Shown piece by piece: positions 1 through 8,305 of a stretch of DNA of 49,888 nt. This stretch comes from UBA11164 sp034376725 (GTDB lineage: Bacteria; Pseudomonadota; Gammaproteobacteria; Xanthomonadales; Xanthomonadaceae), in NCBI GenBank assembly GCA_034376725.1, contig JAXMJH010000064.1, positions 1-49,888 on the forward strand, read 5' to 3'. The notes below the pieces were generated by a model, which saw only the letters and a list, made by a program, of their open reading frames with translations, searched no databases and was not told where the DNA came from. Within the stretch, counting starts at the first letter, position 1. The number at the start of each line of letters is the position of its first letter. The position numbers and the translations under genes are program-made.

Positions 1-682
1 CCAGCGCCGCCAGAACCGCCGGATTGGCGGCCGGCGCGAGCTGTGCCAGCGCTGCCGGTTGTGGCGCAGCCTGACTGGATGTCACCGGGCTATGCGCAGC
101 CGCGCGCGTCGGTGCGGCTGTGGACTGGGCCGGAGCCGGCAGCAGTTGGCTGTGATCGACCGTATCGGTTGTGATTGCGGGCGACGCGTTCCGTCCAGGC
201 GTCGGCAGGGGCGGATCGGCAGGAACTGCCAACGGCAATGACAAGTCCGGCGACGGGTCAGCGCCAACGGCTGCGGGCGTGGACGGGTCGGCCGCGATAG
301 TCAGCACGACCAAGGGCTGCGCAAGTGCCGGTGCCGGCAATTCCACGACCGTCGGCAGCTCGACGGAAGTGCCGATGGAATCGCCCGTTTCCGTGTCGCT
401 CGCTTCGATCGGCAAGACTTCGAGCTCCTGCGGGTTGGCTATCGGAAGCGCGCTGACCAAGCGAAAGGGCGAACGCCCGGTGTCGGGGATTTTCCCGTCA
501 AGGCTCAACTCGGCGACGGCCGACTCGCCCGCTGCCATTGCCCGCATCGTCGCGGGGGTGGCCGCCGTGGCCGCAGTGGCCAGGAACACCGAAAACGGAG
601 CCGAATCCGGACCGGGCGACGCGGCACTCTGGGCGGGTTCGGCGCCCGTTGGGCCAGTGGCGGGAAGCGGGCTCAGGTTCAT
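1..682 (-). CDS. fliK: Flagellar hook-length control protein FliK, N-terminal part (runs off left edge)
   Basis: The minus-strand frame opens with ATG at 682 inside an ATGA overlap with the fliJ stop (679-681) and stays open to base 1, so at least 227 codons are present and the C-terminal domain is missing. The visible product is low-complexity, rich in Ala, Pro, Thr and Ser, with no cysteine-rich or membrane segment. That is typical of the poorly conserved N-terminal ruler region of FliK, the secreted protein that measures the hook and switches export specificity at FlhB. The identification rests on position directly after fliJ in a fliEFGHIJK operon and on composition; the conserved C-terminal domain, which would prove it, lies outside the window. 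Confidence 0.8.
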   Translation of the reverse strand, partial: MNLSPLPATGPTGAEPAQSAASPGPDSAPFSVFLATAATAATPATMRAMAAGESAVAELSLDGKIPDTGRSPFRLVSALPIANPQELEVLPIEASDTETGDSIGTSVELPTVVELPAPALAQPLVVLTIAADPSTPAAVGADPSPDLSLPLAVPADPPLPTPGRNASPAITTDTVDHSQLLPAPAQSTAAPTRAAAHSPVTSSQAAPQPAALAQLAPAANPAVLAAL

Positions 683-1125
683 GGCTCGCTCCGTGTTTTC
701 TTTTCCTGGTGCTGGCGGCCAGCGAGGTCGTCCAACTGGTTCTGCTCGCGTCGTGCTTCGTCGCGTGCAAGGCGCACACGATGGCTGGCCGCCAACTGTT
801 CCATGGCCTTGCTGTCCCGGCTGGCCAGCATCAGTCGGGCGTGCTGTAGGTTGCAGTTGCTGCGCGTGCGTTCGACAACCTTGCGCTGCTGGTCCAACGC
901 TGTCTCGATCCGCTCGCGAAAGCGCTGATGATTGAGCAGCAGAGCGGCGTTCGACGGGCCGCAGTTGGGATTGGCGTATTCATCGGCGTAGCGGGCCAGT
1001 TCGCCCAGCCGGCGTTCGCTCTCGGTCAGCGCCTTCAAGCGCTCGGCATACAGCCGGGCCGCTGCTTCCTCCTTGGTTTCGGCGTGTTTGAGCAACGGGT
1101 CGAAGCGGTTTGCGTGCATGCTCAT
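679..1125 (-). CDS. fliJ: Flagellar export chaperone/stalk protein FliJ
   Basis: A 148-residue, highly charged protein predicted to be almost entirely alpha-helical coiled coil, as expected for FliJ, the central stalk of the flagellar type III export ATPase. The start MSMHANRFDPLLKHAE matches the FliJ N-terminus. It overlaps fliI upstream (fliI stop at 1122-1124 within the fliJ start region) and fliK downstream by 4 bp, indicating translational coupling. FliJ connects the FliI hexamer to FlhA and escorts unloaded chaperones. The family is weakly conserved in sequence, so operon position carries much of the assignment. Confidence 0.9.
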   Translation of the reverse strand: MSMHANRFDPLLKHAETKEEAAARLYAERLKALTESERRLGELARYADEYANPNCGPSNAALLLNHQRFRERIETALDQQRKVVERTRSNCNLQHARLMLASRDSKAMEQLAASHRVRLARDEARREQNQLDDLAGRQHQEKKTRSEP

Positions 1126-2489
1126 TTCTCCGGGGATTCAAAAAGCGCGGCCAGGGCGGCGCAGCTGGCGTCGAGGGCAGCTGCCTCGCTAACCTCCTGC
1201 GCCAGAAAGTGCTTGATTCGGGGCCACAAGGCGATGGCGGCGTCGACGCTGGGATCGCTGCCGGCCTGGTAGGCGCCGATCGCGATCAGATCGCGGTGAC
1301 TGGTGTAGGCCGACAACAGTTGCTTCAGGCGCTGTATACGTTCGCGCCAGGGTGCATCGGTGATTTCCTGGATCACGCGGCTGATCGAAGCCTCCACATC
1401 GATGGCGGGATACAGGCCGCTTTCGGCCACCGAACGCGACAGCACAATGTGACCGTCGAGGATCGCCCGCGCGGCGTCGGCGATCGGTTCCTGCTGATCG
1501 TCGCCCTCGGTCAGTACCGTGTAGAACGCGGTGATCGAACCCTGACCAGCGGTGCCGTTGCCGGCGCGCTCGACCAGCGCGGGCAGCTTGGCGAACACCG
1601 AAGGCGTGTAGCCGCGCGTGGTCGGCGGCTCGCCGACGCTCAGGCCGATCTCCCGTTGCGCCTGGGCAAAGCGGGTCAGGGAGTCCATCAGCAGCAGCAC
1701 GTGCAGGCCCTGATCGCGAAACCATTCGGCGATCGCGGTCGCCCGCAGGGCGCCGTGGATGCGTGCCAGCGGTGGTCGGTCGGCCGGAGTGGCGACGACC
1801 ACGGCCCGGCGCATGCCGGCCTCGCCCAGGGTGACATCGACGAAATCGCGCACTTCCCGGCCGCGCTCGCCGATCAGCCCGACCACGATGACATCGGCCT
1901 GGGTATAGCGGGTCATCATGCCCAGCAAGGTGGATTTGCCGACGCCGGAACCGGCGAACAGGCCGACCCGCTGGCCGCGGCCGATCGGAGTGATGGCGTT
2001 GATCGCGCGTACGCCGACATCCAGCGAGGCGATGATCGGTTCACGCGCCAGCGGATTGATCGGTGTGCCGGTCAGCGAAACCGCATCTTCGGCGCGGATC
2101 GGGCCGCGGCCATCGAGCGGCACGCCTTCTCCGTCGATCACACGACCAAGCAGTCCCTCGCCCACCTGAACCGCGCCCCGGCTGTAGACCGGTATGACGC
2201 GCGCGCCGGGGCGCAAGCCGCTGAGTTCGGCACTGGGCATCAGGTAAGTGCTGTCGCCGGAGAAGCCCACCACTTCGGCGTCGATCCATCGCTCGATACC
2301 GGTCTGAATGCGTGCCGGTGCGCCGAGAGCCAGATCGCAGCCGGTGGCCTCCAGGGTGAGTCCGACCACGCGTTTGAGAATGCCCTCGCGCACCAGCAGC
2401 CGGTCGCCGCGCGGCAGTTGCAAGGCCGACAGTCGTGCGCGCACGCGTTGATCGCGCTGCGCCATCCAGTGCTCTCTTATCGCATTCAT
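1122..2489 (-). CDS. fliI: Flagellum-specific type III export ATPase FliI
   Basis: A 455-residue F1-beta-like ATPase that energises export of rod, hook and filament subunits at the cytoplasmic face of the basal body. Visible motifs are the P-loop GLFAGSGVGKSTLLG, the following LIGERGREVRDF segment and the SLTRFAQAQREIGLSVGEPP region characteristic of FliI/InvC ATPases. The start is taken at ATG 2489 (MNAIREHWMAQRDQRV), which overlaps the fliH stop as ATGA. A longer reading up to 2816 would translate fliH out of frame and is not used. Length fits the family (about 440-460). Confidence 0.97.
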   Translation of the reverse strand: MNAIREHWMAQRDQRVRARLSALQLPRGDRLLVREGILKRVVGLTLEATGCDLALGAPARIQTGIERWIDAEVVGFSGDSTYLMPSAELSGLRPGARVIPVYSRGAVQVGEGLLGRVIDGEGVPLDGRGPIRAEDAVSLTGTPINPLAREPIIASLDVGVRAINAITPIGRGQRVGLFAGSGVGKSTLLGMMTRYTQADVIVVGLIGERGREVRDFVDVTLGEAGMRRAVVVATPADRPPLARIHGALRATAIAEWFRDQGLHVLLLMDSLTRFAQAQREIGLSVGEPPTTRGYTPSVFAKLPALVERAGNGTAGQGSITAFYTVLTEGDDQQEPIADAARAILDGHIVLSRSVAESGLYPAIDVEASISRVIQEITDAPWRERIQRLKQLLSAYTSHRDLIAIGAYQAGSDPSVDAAIALWPRIKHFLAQEVSEAAALDASCAALAALFESPEK

Positions 2490-3064
2490 GTTTCGCCGCC
2501 TCCCTGAAGCGCGGCCAGCACGGCTTGCAGCCGTGCTGGAATACTGCCGTCCAGCCGCAGGGTGTCGGTGTGGACACGGACGTCGCCGCGCGCCAGCGCC
2601 GGGTCCGGCAAAAGCCGTGCCTCCAGCGTCAGGCCGGCCTGCATCAGCAACGGCTCGACCGCCGCCAGATCGGCCGGGTGCAGCTTCACTTCGGCTGGTC
2701 GAGTGGTCTGGCCAGCGGCGATCACCGCCTGACCGACCAGATCGGCGAGCAGTTGCGGGTCGCTTTGGTAGGCGGGGCCGATCAGCGCTCCGGATACCTG
2801 TACCACCAGATCGCACAGCACGGCCTGCAGTTCGGCATCGAGCTGCGCCAGCGGGCGCGAAAAACTGTCGATCAGACCGGCCAGGTGCGCCAGTTGCTTG
2901 CGAACCTCGGCCTGACCCTGGGCCAGGCCTTCGGCGTGGCCGGCGGCATAGCCTTCCAGCCGTGCGCTGTGCTCGATGTCCTGAAGCTCAGCCAGGGTGG
3001 GCACAGGTTTGTGTGCCGCCCCCAGGTCGGGCGCCTGCCAGGCGATTGCCGGTGCTCCGGTCAT
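2486..3064 (-). CDS. fliH: Flagellar assembly protein FliH (export ATPase regulator)
   Basis: A 192-residue protein that overlaps fliG (ATGA at 3061-3064) and fliI (ATGA at 2486-2489). The central part (about residues 35-80) has Ala/Gly-rich helix repeats such as GYAAGHAEGLAQGQAEV, the GxxxG-type pattern characteristic of FliH; the C-terminal half resembles the V-ATPase E/FliH fold. FliH dimers hold FliI inactive in the cytoplasm and dock it to the C-ring through FliN. No membrane segment is seen. Length is slightly short compared with E. coli FliH (235). Confidence 0.92.
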   Translation of the reverse strand: MTGAPAIAWQAPDLGAAHKPVPTLAELQDIEHSARLEGYAAGHAEGLAQGQAEVRKQLAHLAGLIDSFSRPLAQLDAELQAVLCDLVVQVSGALIGPAYQSDPQLLADLVGQAVIAAGQTTRPAEVKLHPADLAAVEPLLMQAGLTLEARLLPDPALARGDVRVHTDTLRLDGSIPARLQAVLAALQGGGET

Positions 3065-4065
3065 ACGAAGTCTTCGCTGCTGGCGCCCAGCGTGATGGTG
3101 CCTTCATCGGCCAGCTTGCGGGCGATGGCCAGCACTTCCTTCTGGGCGGCCTCGACATCGGCCAGCCGGACCGGCCCCTTGGCCTCCATGTCTTCAGCGA
3201 GAATCTGCGCTGCGCGCTGGGACATGTTCTTGGTGATCTTCTCCTGTACCTTCGGGTCGGCGCCGCGCAGCGCCAGGCCGAGTTTGTCGTTCGGCACATC
3301 GCGCAGCAGGGTCTGGATCGATTTGTCGTCGAGATCGCCGAGATTGTCGAATACGAACATCAGATCCTGAATCCGATCCCCCAACTTGCCGTCGACTTCA
3401 CGGATCGCCGAAAGCAGGGTCTGCTCGCTGGCCGATCCCATGTGGTTGAGAATGTTCGCCGCGACCTTTACGCCGCCGACGTTCGACGATTTCAGATTCT
3501 GGTTGCCGGAAAACTGTCGCTCCATGATCTCGTTGAGCTCATTGAGCGCGTTCGGTGGAATGCCCTCCAGCGTGGCGATGCGCAACAGCACGTCGGTCTG
3601 CGTGCGCTCGGGCAGCAGCTTGATCACTTCGGCCGCCTGGTCGCCATCGAGGTGGGAGAGCACGATCGAAATGATCTGCGGGTGCTCGTTGCGAACCAAC
3701 TCGGTCACCGCGCGCGGGTCCATCCACTTGAGCGCATCCAGTCCTTTGGTGTTGCGCCCGAACAGGATGCGATCGATCAGGCCGCCGGCCTTGTCCTCGC
3801 CCAGGGCCTGCACCAGCACATTGCGCACGTAATCGTCGGCGCCTACACCGAGCGACGTCTGGTCTTCGAGATGGCTGACGAATTCGTCGACCACCTGTTC
3901 GACCTGATGTCGGTTGACGTTGGTGATCGTCGCCATGGCCATGCCCAGACGCTGCACTTCCTTGGCGCTCATGTGCTTGAGCACTTCTGCGGCGTCGTTC
4001 TCGCCGAGCGACATCAGGAACACAGCGGCGCGCTGCACACCGTTGAGGGCAGTGGGCTCAGCCAT
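3061..4065 (-). CDS. fliG: Flagellar motor switch protein FliG
   Basis: A 334-residue C-ring protein that couples MotA stator torque to the rotor and takes part in switching. The N-terminal domain begins LNGVQRAAVFLMSLGENDA as in other FliG proteins; the middle domain carries the hallmark EHPQ motif (VRNEHPQIISIVLSHLD); the C-terminal torque helix region includes MFVFDNLGDLDDKSIQTLLRDV with the charged residues that contact MotA. It starts at ATG 4065, overlapping the fliF stop (4058) by 8 bp, and its stop overlaps the fliH start. Length is normal for the family (330-340). Confidence 0.97.
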   Translation of the reverse strand: MAEPTALNGVQRAAVFLMSLGENDAAEVLKHMSAKEVQRLGMAMATITNVNRHQVEQVVDEFVSHLEDQTSLGVGADDYVRNVLVQALGEDKAGGLIDRILFGRNTKGLDALKWMDPRAVTELVRNEHPQIISIVLSHLDGDQAAEVIKLLPERTQTDVLLRIATLEGIPPNALNELNEIMERQFSGNQNLKSSNVGGVKVAANILNHMGSASEQTLLSAIREVDGKLGDRIQDLMFVFDNLGDLDDKSIQTLLRDVPNDKLGLALRGADPKVQEKITKNMSQRAAQILAEDMEAKGPVRLADVEAAQKEVLAIARKLADEGTITLGASSEDFV

Positions 4066-5632
4066 CGCTGCCGACCCAAGTCTTGACTACCTGCGCGACC
4101 CGCTTGGGGTCCTGCGCGACAGCGCCGCGCGCGGCCTGCAGGCGTTGCTCATAGCTGGACAGCTGCGGCACCTCAGGCACATCGCGGGTGCCCGGCAGTT
4201 CGCGGTTGGCCGCGCTTGGGGCTGGCGCGTCGAGATCGTCGAGCTGGACGCGCCGGCTGGGCAGCGGCCGGGGCGCGGTAATCTGGCGGATCATCGGCTT
4301 GACCACGGCCAACAGCAGCACCACCACCGCAACTGAGCCGAGCACCAGACGCAGGGCGTTCCAGGCCAGCGGGTGTTCCCAGATCGGCGCCGGGCCGGCG
4401 CCGGGCTCGGGTTCGGGGCGGATGAATGCCGCGTTCATCACCGATACCGAATCGCCGCGTTCGGCGTCGAAACCGATGGCCTCTCGAACCAGCGCCTCCA
4501 GACGGGTCAGTTCCTCGGCGGTCAACTCGCGCTCGCCGCCATCGGCCAGGGGAATCATGTCGACCAGCACGGCAGCGGTCACTCGACGGACGCGACCGCC
4601 GGGCTGGCGGGTGTGGCTGACCGTGCGATCGAGTTCGAAATTGCGGGTGGCATTGCGCGACACCAGGCCGGCCTGTTCGGCCTGCGGATTCTCGGCACCG
4701 GGCGGAGCGTTGGCGACGGCGCCGGGCACGCCGACTGCTGGAACGTCCGAAGCGGACTGTTCGGAGGTCTGCTCGCTGCGGATCTTGGACGGGTCGGGCG
4801 TGAACACTTCGCGGGCTTCCTCGCTGACCGAGAAATCCAGATCCACCGCCACTTCGGCGCTCACCCGCCCAGCGCCGGTCATCGGCTCGATCAGACTCTG
4901 GATGCGCTGCACGTAGGAGGTCTCAAGCCGCCGCATCTGGTCGAACTGCATGCCGCTCACGGCCGCGTCGGAATCCGGGTCGGGCGAGGTGAGCATGCGC
5001 CCGCTTTGATCGATCACCGTCACCGACTCGGGGTCGAGATCGGCGATGCTGGAGGAAATCATGTGGACCACGGCATCGACCTGGTTCTTGTCCAGCCCAC
5101 GTCCGGGAAACAGTTCAAGCACCACCGAGGCGCCGGCTGCGCCGCGCTGGCGGGCGAACGCGCTGGGTTTTGGGAGGGCCAGATGCACGCGCGCATCCCT
5201 GACCGGGCGCAGGGTGATGATCGATCGGGCCAGCTCGGTTTCCAGCGCGTGCTGATAGCGCGCGCCTTCGATGAACTGACTCACGCCGAAGCCCTGCTCG
5301 CCGCTGATCACCTCGAAGCCCTGCCGGCCGCTGCCCTGCGGGAGGCCCTGGGAGGCCAGCTTGAGGCGCGCCTCGTGCAGCCGTTCGCTGGGCACCTTGA
5401 TGGCGCCTGATGCGAAGTCGATCCGGTAGGCGATGCCCAAGGCGCCCAGCGCCTCGGTCACCTCGGCCGCGTCCTGATCGGCCAGCCGCGAGAACAGGGG
5501 CACCATGCCCGGCGACTGCGCCCAGAAGAACACATACAGTCCCAGCGCCACGGCGCCGGCCAGAGCCAGCAACATCCACAGTTGACGGAAACTTGGCAGT
5601 TCATTGATGCGTTCGGTGATAGCCGTACTCAT
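4058..5632 (-). CDS. fliF: Flagellar MS-ring protein FliF
   Basis: A 524-residue inner-membrane protein forming the MS ring, on which the basal body and export gate are assembled. Two transmembrane helices flank a large periplasmic region: one near residues 20-38 (LWMLLALAGAVALGLYVFFW) and one near residues 425-450 (LRLVLGSVAVVVLLLAVV). The periplasmic part contains the YscJ/FliF-type segment with RVHLALPKPSAF, and the C-terminal tail ends in the FliG-binding segment. The start at 5632 is preceded by a 27-bp gap after the fliE stop. Length is close to the usual 540-570. Confidence 0.97.
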   Translation of the reverse strand: MSTAITERINELPSFRQLWMLLALAGAVALGLYVFFWAQSPGMVPLFSRLADQDAAEVTEALGALGIAYRIDFASGAIKVPSERLHEARLKLASQGLPQGSGRQGFEVISGEQGFGVSQFIEGARYQHALETELARSIITLRPVRDARVHLALPKPSAFARQRGAAGASVVLELFPGRGLDKNQVDAVVHMISSSIADLDPESVTVIDQSGRMLTSPDPDSDAAVSGMQFDQMRRLETSYVQRIQSLIEPMTGAGRVSAEVAVDLDFSVSEEAREVFTPDPSKIRSEQTSEQSASDVPAVGVPGAVANAPPGAENPQAEQAGLVSRNATRNFELDRTVSHTRQPGGRVRRVTAAVLVDMIPLADGGERELTAEELTRLEALVREAIGFDAERGDSVSVMNAAFIRPEPEPGAGPAPIWEHPLAWNALRLVLGSVAVVVLLLAVVKPMIRQITAPRPLPSRRVQLDDLDAPAPSAANRELPGTRDVPEVPQLSSYEQRLQAARGAVAQDPKRVAQVVKTWVGSDG

Positions 5633-5659
5633 GTATTCCGATTCCCTTGCATGGCCGCC

Positions 5660-5986
5660 TTACAGCGGCATGTTCATGACATCCTGATAGGCCTGAATCA
5701 GCCGATTGCGGACTTCAACGGTGGCGCGAAACTCGACCTGGGCCTGCTGAGACGCGACCATCACCCGGGCCAGGTCGGCGCGCGGATCGCCCAGTTCGAA
5801 CGCCTGCTTCAGCTCGCCCGCTTTCATCTGCGACTGGTTAACCTGACCCAGCGCGCTGGACAAGGTCTTGGCGAACCCGTCCTGGCCGCCGGCCGGTGCT
5901 ACCGAAATCGGGGCAACGGCGGCCGGTCGCGTTTGGCTTTGCAGGCTGCGAATCTGCGAGAGCACGGAGGCGATGGCGTCGGACAT
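5660..5986 (-). CDS. fliE: Flagellar hook-basal body protein FliE
   Basis: A 108-residue rod/MS-ring adaptor protein, first gene of the fliE-K operon. The C-terminal part, with VEFRATVEVRNRLIQAYQDVMNMPL, is the conserved FliE signature; the N-terminus MSDAIASVLSQIRSLQ is also family-like. An in-frame TTG at 6034 would give a longer product, but it lies inside the -12 element of the sigma-54 promoter, so ATG 5986 is preferred. A ribosome binding site is not obvious upstream of this start (the bases before it are C-rich). Confidence 0.95.
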   Translation of the reverse strand: MSDAIASVLSQIRSLQSQTRPAAVAPISVAPAGGQDGFAKTLSSALGQVNQSQMKAGELKQAFELGDPRADLARVMVASQQAQVEFRATVEVRNRLIQAYQDVMNMPL

Positions 5987-6029
5987 GGGGGAACAATGGC
6001 CTTGCGGGAAGTGAGTCTGGTGGGGGCGC

Positions 6030-6045
6030 TGCAAGAGCCGTGCCG
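6030..6045 (-). promoter_or_regulatory. Sigma-54 promoter of the fliE operon
   Basis: On the minus strand the sequence reads CGGCAC-GGCTC-TTGCA. The invariant GG and GC doublets are separated by exactly 10 bp, as in the sigma-54 consensus TGGCAC-N5-TTGCA; one base (C for T) differs in the -24 box. A start site about 12 bp downstream (near 6019) would leave a leader of some 30 nt before the fliE ATG. rpoN and the activator gene fleQ are the next genes upstream on the same strand. Confidence 0.8.
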
Positions 6046-6049
6046 CGAG

Positions 6050-6380
6050 CGCCGATCGGCTTCAGAGCACCGGATTCTGGCGACGTGCGAGCAGCCGGGA
6101 TTGCCGCGCAGCGGGCGCAGCCCAAGCGAAGTCGCAGCAAACGCGAAGGCGCAGCGGGAGCAGCCCGTATTCCGGCGCAGCGGAAATCCGGGACCGCCGA
6201 CGCGCCCCTCGTCGCAGGTGATTCAAGCAAACGGCGCTTCGCGGCCAGCAAGCATCCCCGGCTTACGGGCCTTCGGCCCTAAGCCGCGTTACGCGGAGCA
6301 TCCGAGCAGCCCGCGTAGCCGCGCAGCGGGCGCAGCCCATCGGATTGCAGCGCAGCGGAAATCGGGGGCCGCCGATACCG
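6050..6380. repeat. Repeat-rich intergenic spacer with duplicated blocks and a strong hairpin
   Basis: The 448-bp gap between fliE and fleQ has no convincing gene. It holds a 21-bp perfect direct repeat (6104-6124 and 6319-6339, core GCGCAGCGGGCGCAGCC), a second repeated block GCGCAGCGGAAATC (6175-6188 and 6350-6363), each second copy followed by similar GGGxCCGCCGA, and a 12-bp stem with one bulged base and a TTC loop at 6259-6284. This looks like a cluster of degenerate REP-type elements, which are common in related genomes. The hairpin could also end the fleQ transcript, though no T run follows it. Confidence 0.55.
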
Positions 6381-6434
6381 GTGCAATCACGGTCAGTCGG
6401 GCCGCCGTCGTTCGATCACAAACCTACGGACGGC

Positions 6435-7913
6435 TTACGCATCGACCTCGGAAGTCTCGCGATCCAGATCGTATTTGCGAAGCTTTTCCGCCAGCGTCGT
6501 CCGCCGCAAGCCCAGAAGTCCGGCGGCTCGCGAGACCACGCCGTTGGCGCGTTTGAGCGCCGCGCGGATCAAACGGACTTCCAGCTCGGCCAGATGCTCT
6601 TTCAGGTCGATTCCCTCGGCCGGCAGAAGGTTGGCGTCGTCCCCGTCGGCGCGTCCGCAGTCGGTGGCGTCTGGCGCCGCCGGGGCTGGCTGCGGTGCGA
6701 CGACCGGGCGCACCGGTTCGTCCATCGTCGGGCGCTCCCAGGCTTGCATGCCTGGGTCGCAGGCAGCCCGGTAGCGCGCCGGCAGATCGCGGGCGCGCAC
6801 GGTGGCGTCGGGGTGCAGCACGGCGAGGCGCTCGATCAGGTTGGCCAACTCGCGCACGTTGCCCGGCCAGCTGTAGTGCTGGAGCATGCTCACCGCATCG
6901 TTCGCCAGGGTCACCCGGCCGCGCCCGCTGTTGGCCAGTTGCGACCCGATGGCGGCGATCAATTCCGGCAGGTCGCTGGCGCGCTCGCGCAGCGGAGGCA
7001 TTTCGATCGGAAACACATTGAGCCGATAGAACAGATCCTCGCGAAACAAACCTTCTTCGATCCGCTGTTCAAGATTGCGATGCGTAGCGGCAACCACCCG
7101 CACGTCGCTTTGAATGGTCTGGTTTCCACCGACCCGCTCGAATGAGCGCTCTTGCAGCACGCGCAGCAGTTTGACCTGCATCGGCGGGCTCATGTCGCCG
7201 ATTTCGTCGAGGAAAAGGGTGCCGCCCTGCGCCATCTCGAAACGCCCCTTGCGGGCGGTGAGGGCGCCGGTAAAGGCACCCTTCTCGTGCCCGAACAGTT
7301 CGCTCTCCAGCAGTTCAGCCGGAATTGCGCCGCAGTTGATGGCCACGAACGGTCCATCGCGGCGCGGCGACGCGGCGTGAATGGCGCGCGCGGCCACTTC
7401 CTTGCCCGAACCGGACTCGCCCAGCACCAGCACGGTGGTGTCGAAGCCCGCCACCTGGGCGATCATGCGTCGCAGCCGCAGCGTGGCCGGCGCACTGCCG
7501 GTGGGTCCGCCAGCGGCGGTTTCGGTGCAGGCATCGTCGTCCATGCGCTTCACGCTGGCGCGTTGAAGATACTCCAGCAATTGACTCTGCTTGACCGGAT
7601 AATCCAGATTCCAGCATTGCGATGCGCCCAGGGCGAATCGGCTGGCGGCATCGATATGGTGCTCGGGCAGCACCAGCAGCGGCGGATGCAGCGGGTCGGC
7701 GCGAAGCCAGGTGAGGAAGGCCTTCCAGGACAGGTCGTCCTCGAACCGGCCCAGCACGATCGCCAGCCAGTCGGTCGGGCGATGTTTGCCGAGATTGATT
7801 TCGTCCGCGCCACCAACCAGAACCGGCGTGCAGTCGACGAAGTCGATCAGCGTGCCCAGGCGTTCCGCGCGCCGAGCATCCTCATCGATGATCAGAATTC
7901 GGGACTCACTCAC
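6435..7913 (-). CDS. fleQ: Sigma-54-dependent master flagellar regulator FleQ
   Basis: A 492-residue enhancer-binding protein. Residues 1-120 form a receiver-like FleQ domain, but the position of the phospho-acceptor aspartate reads AIVLGRF, so it is probably not phosphorylated. Residues 140-380 form an AAA+ domain with Walker A GESGSGKE (165-172), the sigma-54-contacting GAFTGA loop (212-217) and Walker B GGTLFLDEIGDM. The C-terminus has a Fis-type helix-turn-helix ending VVSRAAGLLGLRRTTLAEKL, very close to known FleQ proteins. The start is GTG 7913, overlapping the upstream receiver gene by 8 bp. FleQ activates basal-body and hook operons with RpoN and in Pseudomonas binds c-di-GMP; the latter is not proven here. 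Confidence 0.93.
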   Translation of the reverse strand: MSESRILIIDEDARRAERLGTLIDFVDCTPVLVGGADEINLGKHRPTDWLAIVLGRFEDDLSWKAFLTWLRADPLHPPLLVLPEHHIDAASRFALGASQCWNLDYPVKQSQLLEYLQRASVKRMDDDACTETAAGGPTGSAPATLRLRRMIAQVAGFDTTVLVLGESGSGKEVAARAIHAASPRRDGPFVAINCGAIPAELLESELFGHEKGAFTGALTARKGRFEMAQGGTLFLDEIGDMSPPMQVKLLRVLQERSFERVGGNQTIQSDVRVVAATHRNLEQRIEEGLFREDLFYRLNVFPIEMPPLRERASDLPELIAAIGSQLANSGRGRVTLANDAVSMLQHYSWPGNVRELANLIERLAVLHPDATVRARDLPARYRAACDPGMQAWERPTMDEPVRPVVAPQPAPAAPDATDCGRADGDDANLLPAEGIDLKEHLAELEVRLIRAALKRANGVVSRAAGLLGLRRTTLAEKLRKYDLDRETSEVDA

Positions 7914-8289
7914 TGGGGTGGTCCGTGTGCAGTGCTTCGAGGATGGGAACCACATCCTGCATGTAGGTCAGTTTGCTGACGAAGATGTCGGCACCGGCGC
8001 GGGCGGCGTGCTCGCGGTGTTGGGCATCGTCGAAATGACTGACGATGGCAACGAACGGCGGGTTGTCCTGCGCCTTGAGCAGGCGGCAGGCCTGCAGGCC
8101 GCCCATCTCGGGCATCGACAGATCCATCAGAACGGCGTGTGGGCGCATCGATTCGGCCAGCCTGACCGCCTCCAGGCCGTTGATTGCCTGACCGACGATG
8201 TCGATCCACTTGATCGGCCGGAACCGGCGTGCGGCGGCCTTGAGAAAGCCTTCGTGGTCGTCGACCAGCAGTACGCGGAGATTGGACAT
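7906..8289 (-). CDS. CheY-like single-domain response regulator
   Basis: A 127-residue receiver domain with no output domain, placed between rpoN and fleQ. The acidic pair is seen in RVLLVDDHEG, the phospho-acceptor aspartate in AVLMDLSMPEMGG and the conserved lysine in IFVSKL, so it should be phosphorylatable. The start ATG 8289 lies 16 bp after the rpoN stop; the stop overlaps the fleQ GTG. Its NarL-type receiver (VDDHEGF, DLSMPEMGGLQA) suggests a truncated NarL/FixJ lineage rather than a true CheY. The co-transcribed position argues for a role in flagellar control, possibly by acting on FleQ or RpoN; that is inference. No kinase is adjacent. Confidence 0.85.
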   Translation of the reverse strand: MSNLRVLLVDDHEGFLKAAARRFRPIKWIDIVGQAINGLEAVRLAESMRPHAVLMDLSMPEMGGLQACRLLKAQDNPPFVAIVSHFDDAQHREHAARAGADIFVSKLTYMQDVVPILEALHTDHPSE

Positions 8290-8305
8290 GGCGTGTGTTT
8301 CCTGC

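Noticed and set aside
1110..4336. Long plus-strand reading frames opposite fliI, fliH and fliG (up to about 530 codons)
   Set aside because: They are antisense to clearly conserved flagellar genes, have no family similarity, and arise because stop codons are rare in complementary frames of GC-rich DNA.
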